From positions 1 through 7,653 of the forward strand of contig JALRGF010000329.1 of the NCBI GenBank assembly GCA_023253495.1: 7,653 bases of DNA, read 5' to 3'. Below the pieces are notes generated by a model. The model had not been told where the DNA came from and did no database searches. It saw only the letters and a program-made list of their open reading frames with translations. This stretch comes from Verrucomicrobiales bacterium (lineage in GTDB: Bacteria > Verrucomicrobiota > Verrucomicrobiia > Verrucomicrobiales > V1-33). Below are positions 1 to 6,480 of this stretch, one piece after another (position 1 is the stretch's first letter; every line of letters starts with the position of its first letter). The translations under genes and the position numbers were made by a program.

Positions 1-210
1 CGCCCGAGGGTCTTACCGATGAGTTTTTTTCCGGAGAAGAGGCTTTGGTTCATGGTCCTGTCGACGGCTGCGGCCGTGGCATCGGTGTGCGGTGGCGACG
101 GGCCGCAGGGGTCTGCGGTGGTCCCGGGGTGGGAGCGTCGGACCGCCGCATGGAGCTCCATCCGCCGCGCTCTTGCCAAGCACCGCCGAACCCGCTTCAC
201 TGCGGACGCC
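1..210 (+). other. Leader or extended N-terminal coding region
   Basis: The frame of the downstream gene is open from base 1, with ATG codons at 19 and 52 before the preferred start at 211. GAGGG at 6-10 stands 8 nt before the ATG at 19 and could serve as a ribosome binding site. The translation of 19-210 has a short hydrophobic run (LSTAAAVASVC) and then an Arg-rich stretch. It is not a clean signal peptide, and a good one follows at 211. I see no convincing promoter boxes. Either this is the 5' leader, or the protein starts upstream with an N-terminal extension. Confidence 0.35.
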
Positions 211-3200
211 ATGCGCGTTTACTCCACCCTGACGGTCCTCGGCCTTGCCGGTGTGCTGGCGGGGGTCGTGGCCCGGGCTGCTGATCCGCTCCCGCAACCC
301 GCGGCCGAGGGATGGACGAGCGAGGCATTTGCCGAAGCGGCTGCCGCGGAGCTCAAGCACCTGGGGGAGGCGCTGCAATCCGCGGAAGGGCCAGCGCTTG
401 GGCCGATCGTCGGGATTCCCTGCGACGTGCTCCGGCCGGCCGATCTCACCCTGGAAAACAAAGATCCGGCTTTCGTGGTGCGGCGCGCCGGGGCGGCCAC
501 CGGGCCGCGCACCACGCTCAGTGACGCGCTGGCCGGTCTGCGCGGCGCCTTCAGCCGCGAGACCGGCGTCACCCGCTGCAAATTCAAAGTGATTGACGTC
601 CGTGAAACCGATCGCATCACCCGCCAGTTCGTCAGCCTGTTCGGCCCGGCGGCCGATGGCGGCCTGCTGGAGATCAATGCGACCTGGCGTGTCCGCTGGA
701 CCGGCACGGCCGAGGCCCCGGTCCCCGCCGAGGTCTGGCGTGAGGCGCATGAAGAGACGCGCCATACCCGCCCGGAGCCGCTTTTTGCCGACGCCACCGA
801 CGCTGTGCTCCCGAAATCCGACGACGTCCGACGCCAGTTCCTCCACGGCACCGACACCTGGCGGGAGCAGATCGAAGTCTTCAACCGGATGTACAAGTTC
901 GCGTACAATGGACTCGCCCTCGGCGATGCCGACGGCGACGGCCGCGACGACCTGTTTTCCTGCCAGAACGGCGGGCTGCCCAACCGGCTGTTTCTCCAGC
1001 AGCCGGACGGCCGCCTCCGCGACGCCACCGCCGAAAGCGGCCTCGGCTCCCTCGACGCCACCCAGGGTGCTCTTTTCCTCGACCTCGACAACGACGGCGA
1101 CCAGGACCTCGTCACCTCCATGCCGTCGGGACTGGTCTTTTTCGAAAATACCGGCAAGGCACGCTTTGCCCTGCGCGCCCGCTCGCCGGTCGCCGAAGCC
1201 GGGTACTCGCTGGCCGCCGCCGATTTCGACCGGAACGGGTTTGTCGACATCTACGTCTGCCGCTACCACGCCGACCGCAAGGAGGGGGCCCAGCTGGCCG
1301 TGCCCGTGCCGTATTTCAACGCCGAAAACGGCGGCGCCAATTACCTCGTCCAAAACCTCGGACCAGCCGGAAACGGCGGCTGGCTGCGCTTCGAGGACGC
1401 CACCCGGGAAACCGGCCTCGACGCCAACAACTCGCGTTTCAGCTTCGCTGCGGTCTGGGATGACCTTGACGGCGACGGTGACGACGACCTTTACGTCGCC
1501 AACGATTTCGGCCGCAACGTCTGCTACCTCAACGATCTGGTACCCGGCGGCCGCGCCGTCTTCCGCGAGATCGCCATGGACATCGGCCTGAAGGACGGAG
1601 GGTTCGGAATGTCAGCGGCCACCGGCGACTTCGATCGCGACGGGCGCCGCGACCTCTACGTCGGCAACATGTTTTCCAGCGCCGGCAACCGCGTCACCCG
1701 CCAGCCGAAATTCCGCCCCGGCGACCCGGTCGGCATCATCGGGGAATTCCAACTCATGGCCCGCGGCAACAGCCTGTTTCTCGGCCGCGGCGATCCGGGC
1801 CGTCCGCGCTTCGACGACGCAAGTCTGGTGTCCGGCACCACCATGGGCCGCTGGGCCTGGGGCTCGATGCCGGCCGACCTGAACAACGACGGCTGGGAGG
1901 ACCTCGTCGTCGCCAACGGCTACATCACGGGCCGGAAACCCGATGATTTGTGAAGCCTGCTCTGGCGGCAGGTCGTGTCGTCCTCACCCCTTGATCCCGC
2001 AAAGATCACCGAAGCCAACGACCCGCTGGGGCCTTACCGGAAATCCGTCCTCGCCGTCGACGACCTCATTGAAAAAGGACTCTCGCTCAGCGGCCATGAG
2101 CGCAACGTCTGCTTCCTCAACCTCGCCGCCGGCGACGGCCGCTTCGCCACCGCCAGCGCGGTCAGCGGGATTGATTTTGACGACGACGCGCGGGCCGTGG
2201 CTCCGGTCGACTGGGACGGCGACGGCGACCTCGACCTCTGGCTGGCCAACCGCACCGCCCCGATGCTGCGGTTCCTCAAAAATACCCACGCCGAATCAAA
2301 GCCCGCCACCGCCCGACCCGCCGCCCGTGCCGATTGGGTCCAGTTCCGGCTCGAAGCGACCCGGGGCGCCCGCGATGCCATCGGTGCCCGGGTCAGCGTG
2401 GAGCTGAGCGACGGCACCCGGATCAACCGGGTGCTCAAAGCCGGCGAAGGATTCCTCACCCAGACATCCAAGCGCCTTCATTTCGGGCTGGGCCCGGACG
2501 CCCGCATCGTCCGCACCCGCGTGCGCTGGCCCGGGCGCGATGAGGAAGGATTTGCCGGGGTGACCGCCGGCACCCACTGGCTGCTCAAGGAAGGCACCGG
2601 TAAGGCCGGGCCGATCACCCGCTCCGGGAAACCGCCCCTCCTCGCCTCCGGTGCCGCCCCGCTCCCCGCCGGTGATGCCCGGCGCGCCGTCGCCGGTTCC
2701 CGGCTGCCGCTCCCCCGCCTGCCCTGGGAATCCTTCGACGGCCAACCCGGACTGGCCGGAGGAAAGGCCCGCAGCTTCACCCTGCTCAATCTCTGGGCGT
2801 CCTGGTGCGCCCCGTGCGTCAAGGAACTCCGTGACCTTGCCCGCGCCCATGCCGACCTGACCGAGGCCGGGGTCAATGTGCTCGCCCTTTCCGTCGATGG
2901 TCTGACCGGAGACGGTGAACCCGGAGACCCGGCCGCCTCGGCCCGCCAATGGAACCTGCCATTTCCCACCGGCCGCGCCACCGCCTCCCTCGTCCGGCGT
3001 CTCGAATTCGCCCGCACCCACGCGTGGGGCGTCCAATGGCCGCTGCCCGTGCCGACCAGCTTGCTGATCGACCCTGCCGGCCGCCTCGCCGTCGTCTACC
3101 TCGGCCCGGTCACCGCCACGCAGGTCATCGCCGACGCCCGCACCGCGGCCGACGCCACTGACGAAGCATGGCATGATGCTTCCTTTCCCTTCCCCGGCTC

Positions 3201-3729
3201 CTGGATCGAACGCCCGAGCCGGCCGGCCGCTCTGCCGCTCGCCCTCGACCTCATGAACGAAGGCGCGCTCGACGACGCCCGCGAATTCGCCACCCGCAAT
3301 CAGGCGGTGCTTTCGCGTCACAAGGAATACGCCCTGCTGCTCGCCTGGATCGCCGACGGCCTGATGGCCCGCGGCGACACCGCGGCGGCCCTCGACGCCT
3401 ACACCGCCGCCGTCACCGCCGACGAAGACAATCCCGTCATCCTCAATAACCTCGCGTGGCACCGGGCCGCCCATCCGGACGCCGCCGTTCGCCAAGGCCC
3501 CGAGGCGGTCCGCCTCGCGGAAAAAGCCGCCGCCCTCACCCGCCACGAGGACGCCGGCATCCTCGATACCCTCGCCGCCGCCTACGCCGAAACCGGCCGC
3601 TTCCCCGAAGCCGTGACAACCGCTGAGAAGGCCCTCGCCCTGGCTCGCCGGAACCGCCAGCAGCCGCTCATCGAAAGCCTTTCCAAAGGCCTGCAGTCGT
3701 ACCGTCGCAACCGTCCCCACGGCCGGTGA
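211..3729 (+). CDS. Candidate selenoprotein: exported FG-GAP/VCBS propeller, ASPIC/UnbV, TlpA-like thioredoxin and TPR fusion, with in-frame TGA
   Basis: This is one frame from 211 to the TGA at 3727-3729, about 1172 residues, with a single internal TGA at 1951-1953 (residue 581). Residues 1 to about 26 form a signal peptide (MRVY, hydrophobic core, cleavage near ARAA/DP). Residues about 27-235 match no family I recognise. Calcium-loop motifs of the DxDxDGxxD type begin near residues 239, 291, 338, 418, 473, 556 and 667, which fits a seven-bladed FG-GAP propeller. ASPIC/UnbV spans about 710-795 (DAIGARV, GFLTQ, RLHFGLG, RWPG). A TlpA-like thioredoxin fold spans about 844-970, with WCAPC at 865-869 and the cis-Pro region VPTSLLID. 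TPR-like helices span about 1040-1150. The product is probably periplasmic or outer-surface and redox-active; its substrate is unknown. An earlier ATG at 19 has GAGGG 8 nt upstream, and the frame is open to the window edge, so a longer N-terminus is possible. I chose 211 for its clear signal peptide. If the TGA is a true stop, this is a broken gene. Confidence 0.68.
1951..1953 (+). other. In-frame TGA, candidate selenocysteine codon
   Basis: The codon reads DDL-TGA-SLLWRQVV. The 19-1953 and 1975-3729 open stretches share one frame, and the 21 bases between the TGA and 1975 also translate sensibly, so no frameshift is involved. The TGA falls after the sixth calcium motif of the propeller and before the seventh, where a true stop would cut the fold. 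The other genes in the window (stops at 3755-3757, 4981-4983, 6481-6483) and this frame's own terminus all use TGA, which argues against general reassignment to Trp or Gly. Selenocysteine insertion is the reading that best fits the neighbouring hairpin; a nonsense mutation or base-call error is the main alternative. Confidence 0.6.
1954..3729 (+). other. TGA-distal half: last propeller motif, ASPIC/UnbV, thioredoxin (WCAPC), TPR
   Basis: This stretch is what would be annotated as a separate gene (GTG at 1975 to 3729, 584 residues) if the TGA were taken as a stop. As an independent gene it has no signal peptide, no ATG near its beginning and only an AGG three bases before the GTG. Its first recognisable element is a lone FG-GAP motif (DWDGDGDLD, from 2209) that belongs to the propeller begun upstream. 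ASPIC/UnbV lies at about 2338-2595, the thioredoxin fold at about 2740-3120 with the WCAPC codons at 2803-2817, and TPR-like helices at about 3328-3660. The thioredoxin cysteines are both present. The WCAPC site and TlpA-like context imply work outside the cytoplasm, which needs the signal peptide at 211 and so supports readthrough. Confidence 0.65.
1964..1982 (+). promoter_or_regulatory. SECIS-like stem-loop just after the in-frame TGA
   Basis: GGCGGC (1964-1969) pairs with GTCGTC (1977-1982) as six consecutive pairs, four Watson-Crick and two G-U, closing the 7-nt loop AGGTCGT (1970-1976). The loop starts 16 nt after the TGA. Bacterial SECIS elements are known to lie in the coding region directly after UGA, with a small G-containing apical loop at about this distance, and they bind SelB. 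The string GCAGGTC here also occurs at the stem-loop boundary of the E. coli fdhF SECIS, as I recall that sequence. Against it, a competing hairpin exists: CCTGC (1956-1960) with GCAGG (1968-1972). The bases also encode WRQVV, so protein constraint alone could produce them. Confidence 0.5.
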
Positions 3730-3754
3730 GGGATGGTTTTCCGCGGCGCCGCGA
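3730..3754. other. Convergent intergenic gap with GC palindrome
   Basis: Only 25 bases separate the two convergent stop codons. They hold a perfect 12-base palindrome, CGCGGCGCCGCG, at 3742-3753. It could fold into a small stem on either strand and act as a shared terminator. It lacks a following T-run on both strands, and the stem would be short with a tight loop, so terminator function is only a guess. Confidence 0.25.
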
Positions 3755-4984
3755 TCAACGCTTCACCTCACTGACCACGCGACCATCGATGATCGTGCCG
3801 ACACAATGTGTGGTCGTTTCCAGCGGATCCCCGTCAAACAAAGCCAGATCCGCATCCTTGCCCGGCGCCAGCGAACCCACCCGGTCCTGCAACCCGAGAA
3901 TCTCCGCCGGGCGCAGGGTGCAGGCAGCCAGCGCCTGCGCCGGCGGCAGGCCGTAGGTCACAGCCATGGCGGCCTCAAACAGCACAAAACGAGTCTTGGG
4001 CACGTACGCCTCATGGCCCGACTGAAAGGCAAACGGAATGCCGGCCGCCTGCAGCTCGGAAGCCAGGGTGACTTTCAGGTTTTCCTGCTCCCCGGACGCC
4101 CGCGCCATGGTCGGATGCACCAGCACCGGCACCCCGGCGGCCTTGAGCGCGTCGAGCATCAGATGAGCCTCGGCCGCACTGTCGAGGATCAGGCGGAACC
4201 CGAATTCCTCACGCAACCGCAGCGCGGCCGCCATATCATGATGCCGGTCGGCCGTGATCAGCAGCGGCACCTCGCCGCGCAACACCGCCACCAGCGCCTC
4301 CAGATGCAGGTCGCGGTCGGGAAACTTGGTGGCGTCGTCCCCCGCAGCCTCCGATTTCCGACGGTATTCCCGCGCCTTGATCAGGTCCGCCCGGAGCAGG
4401 GCGACGGATTTGGCCCGGGTGCCCGGTGACTTTCCGGCTCCCGGACCGAAGCCGTCCGACCCCAGAGTCACGGCAACCGCCGCCATCGGCACCAGCGTGT
4501 CCGCCGGACCGAGCACGGCGGTGCGATCGGTTTTAAGCACCATGGTCTGCCCGGAAATGAGCGCGCCGGGAGCATGCCCGGTGTGCAGCGTGGTCACCCC
4601 CAGCTCGCGCACCCACCGGACCAGCGGATCCCGGCCGTTGTAGGCGTCGACGGCGCGCAGTTCCGGTTGCAGCGGCGCGGAGGTTTCGAGCTGCTCCTGG
4701 TCGCGGCGCTCCCAGTTGAGCAGGCCGGACAAGCCGACGGTGGTCCGGGCATCGACCAGCCCCGGCATGCCGACCTCGGCCTCCACCACCCGCCAGCCGT
4801 CCGGCACCGGCACCTCGGAAGCCGGGCCGACCCGTGCGATTTTGCCGTCCGCCCCGCAGAGGACCACCGCGTCCCGCATCGGCTGCAGATCACCGGTCAT
4901 CGGATGCAGCGTGCGCACCTTGACCGCCAGCTGGGCTGGCGCCGAGGCCGCCAGCGCGACAAAAAGAATCCATCCCGTTTTCAT
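3755..4984 (-). CDS. Exported amidohydrolase-like protein lacking metal ligands (probable pseudoenzyme)
   Basis: The gene has 409 residues from ATG at 4984. The start is set by a signal peptide (MKTGWILFVALAASAPAQ) and by ATGA overlap with the upstream stop. It is a paralogue of the upstream gene: shared blocks include SGQT near 144, AREY-RK and AAGDDATK near 204-220, LRLREEFGF near 255-263 and GSL-PGKDADL near 370-380. It belongs to the imidazolonepropionase-like amidohydrolase group (COG1228 type). The ligand positions are changed. The HxH after PGLVDA reads R80-T-T82, the HTHRADD block reads TADRHHD (244-250), the HH after the central strand reads DS (268-269), and the late Asp is Gly323. 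It therefore probably cannot bind the usual metals. It may be a structural or regulatory partner of its neighbour, or may bind ligand without hydrolysis. The ORF can be extended to 5047, but that would lie inside the upstream gene and spoil the signal peptide. Confidence 0.85.
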   Translation of the reverse strand: MKTGWILFVALAASAPAQLAVKVRTLHPMTGDLQPMRDAVVLCGADGKIARVGPASEVPVPDGWRVVEAEVGMPGLVDARTTVGLSGLLNWERRDQEQLETSAPLQPELRAVDAYNGRDPLVRWVRELGVTTLHTGHAPGALISGQTMVLKTDRTAVLGPADTLVPMAAVAVTLGSDGFGPGAGKSPGTRAKSVALLRADLIKAREYRRKSEAAGDDATKFPDRDLHLEALVAVLRGEVPLLITADRHHDMAAALRLREEFGFRLILDSAAEAHLMLDALKAAGVPVLVHPTMARASGEQENLKVTLASELQAAGIPFAFQSGHEAYVPKTRFVLFEAAMAVTYGLPPAQALAACTLRPAEILGLQDRVGSLAPGKDADLALFDGDPLETTTHCVGTIIDGRVVSEVKR

Positions 4985-6369
4985 CGGTAAAAGCAGCACG
5001 AGGAGGTGAGTTGTCCGAGGCCGGCTCCCGGCCCGCCTTCCGACCATTTCCGGTCTTCCGGCCGGCTGAGGTCAAAGACCCGCTCGCCGTCGATCCAGGT
5101 TTCCAGAACCCGCGTGTAAATCGACAGCGGATCGCCCGAAAGCACCACCAGATCCGCATCCTTGCCGGGCTCCAGAGAGCCGAGGCGCTGGTCGAGCCCG
5201 AGCAGCTTCGCCCCCGCCAGGGTCACCGATTCCAGCGCCTGCTCGCGCGACATGCCACCGCGCACGCCGAGCGCCGCGCTGCGCAGCATCCACCGCGAAT
5301 CGGTGATCGGATCATCGGTGTGCACCGCAGTGACCACGCCGCGGCGGACCAGCTCCGCCCCGTTCTTCCAATCGATGTCGCGCACCTCCAGCTTCCCGCC
5401 CGGTGAATCCAGATTGATGATCGAACACCCGACCCCCGCCGCGGCAATTTCGTCCGCCACCTGCCAGGCGTCCGACACATGGTGCAGCACCACCTGGAAT
5501 CCGAATTCGCGCTTCAGCCGCAGTACGCTGAGGATGTCATCGGCGCGGTGCGTATGGTGGTGCACCACCCGGCGGCCTTCGAGCGCTTCCACCAGTGCTT
5601 CCATGGCCAGATTGCGGTCCGGCCGCTTGGTGGCGTCGTCACCGGCCGCGGCCACTTTGCGCTGATACTCGCGCGCCTTGAGCAGTTCCTGCCGCACGAG
5701 GGCCGCCGATTTCCCGCGGGTCCCCGGAAATGGCGGCTCGCGCAGGCTGTTGGTGCCATTGGCCATCTTCAGCCCGCCGGCCACGGTGCCATCCGGGTTG
5801 CGCAGCGCCAGATCCTCGATGGTGCGCCCGGTGCGCAGCTTGAGGTAAAGCGTCTGACCGGAAACCAGATGCCCCGATCCGGGCATGATGTTCACCGTGG
5901 TCAGGCCGCCGGCCCGCGCCCGCGCCACCGAAGGATCACGGATGTCAATGGCATCGAGCACCCGGGCTTCCGGCTGAATCGGTGAGGACGCGTCGCCGCC
6001 GGACGGTGCCCCGATGTGCGAATGCGTGCAGACCAGCCCCGGGATGATCGTCTTGCCGGTGGCATCGACCACCTCGGCTCCCGCCGGCACCGGCGTCGCC
6101 GCCCGCGGCCCGACCGCCACAATCTTTCCGCCCTCAATCACCAGGACGCCATCGGTCACCGGCGGCCCGGAAACCGGGATCACCGTGGCTCCGGTGAAGG
6201 CCCGCAGCGACCGTGACGCGGCCGCCGGCCTGGCGTCCGCTTGAGCCTCGGCACGCGACACCGCCGCCCCGGTCACCGCCGCCGCCAACAGCACCAGCGG
6301 CACGGTCAGCAGCGCCGCCTGCCGCACCCGCGTGCCCGCCCGGGCGCTCCCATCTGCCTTTTCCATCAT
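4981..6369 (-). CDS. Exported metal-dependent amidohydrolase (imidazolonepropionase-like family)
   Basis: The gene has 462 residues from the first of two adjacent ATGs (6369 or 6366). This start leads into a basic N-region, a hydrophobic core (residues about 20-38) and a likely cleavage site after AEA near residue 42. An upstream start at 6447 would add a Pro/Arg-rich segment before the signal peptide and is less likely. The composite beta domain is followed by PGLVCTHSHIG with metal-type HxH at 116 and 118. Then come HHHTHRADD (270-278), VLHH (294-297), HTDDP with the probable catalytic Asp at 352, and the C-terminal GSLEPGKDADLVVLSGDP (397-414). This layout fits COG1228-type amidohydrolases, which hydrolyse C-N bonds in cyclic amides or peptides; the substrate here is not predictable. 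The last codons overlap the next gene by ATGA, indicating translational coupling. No strong Shine-Dalgarno site is visible. Confidence 0.88.
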   Translation of the reverse strand: MMEKADGSARAGTRVRQAALLTVPLVLLAAAVTGAAVSRAEAQADARPAAASRSLRAFTGATVIPVSGPPVTDGVLVIEGGKIVAVGPRAATPVPAGAEVVDATGKTIIPGLVCTHSHIGAPSGGDASSPIQPEARVLDAIDIRDPSVARARAGGLTTVNIMPGSGHLVSGQTLYLKLRTGRTIEDLALRNPDGTVAGGLKMANGTNSLREPPFPGTRGKSAALVRQELLKAREYQRKVAAAGDDATKRPDRNLAMEALVEALEGRRVVHHHTHRADDILSVLRLKREFGFQVVLHHVSDAWQVADEIAAAGVGCSIINLDSPGGKLEVRDIDWKNGAELVRRGVVTAVHTDDPITDSRWMLRSAALGVRGGMSREQALESVTLAGAKLLGLDQRLGSLEPGKDADLVVLSGDPLSIYTRVLETWIDGERVFDLSRPEDRKWSEGGPGAGLGQLTSSCCFYR

Positions 6370-6480
6370 GCATGGACCCGTACCGCCGGAAACACCGGCC
6401 GGCCACCGGAAATCAACGCCGTGTGGCGGTCGGGGAACGCGCGGCACTGGAACGGCACCCGCACTCGTTCTCCCCCGCGC
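6370..6480. other. Intergenic gap inside the minus-strand gene group
   Basis: These 111 bases separate the stop of the propeller gene from the amidohydrolase start. They contain a small inverted repeat, GCCGG-AAACA-CCGGC at 6385-6399, beside a CCGG-rich stretch, but no T-run that would make a classical terminator on the minus strand. I see no clear promoter. The three minus-strand genes could be one transcript, or the amidohydrolase pair could have its own promoter here. Confidence 0.3.

Noticed and set aside
13..1353. A 446-residue open frame on the minus strand
   Set aside because: It is antisense to well-supported FG-GAP coding sequence and has biased Gly/Ala/Val/Arg composition, as expected from GC-rich third positions.
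593..1591. A 332-residue plus-strand open frame in another phase
   Set aside because: The product is mostly Ser, Thr, Pro, Ala and Arg, a shifted reading of the calcium-motif codons.
1951..1953. TGA read as Trp or Gly through a changed genetic code
   Set aside because: All other genes in the window end in TGA at places where the proteins are complete, so TGA is a normal stop here.
2296..3720. A 474-residue open frame on the minus strand
   Set aside because: It is antisense to the ASPIC, thioredoxin and TPR coding region, with Gly-rich sequence and no recognisable domain.
1975..3729. A separate gene starting at GTG 1975 by reinitiation after the TGA, with AGG just upstream
   Set aside because: It would have no signal peptide, would begin in the middle of a propeller, and is in exactly the same frame as the upstream part with sensible coding between. 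Kept only as the fallback if the TGA is a real stop.
3742..3753. GC palindrome as a definite rho-independent terminator
   Set aside because: There is no T-run on either strand and the possible stem is very short, so it is listed only as a weak possibility.
5001..5406. AGGAGGTGA on the plus strand followed by TTG 5011 and a 131-residue frame
   Set aside because: The Shine-Dalgarno-like string is almost touching the TTG, and the frame is antisense to the conserved C-terminal part of the amidohydrolase.
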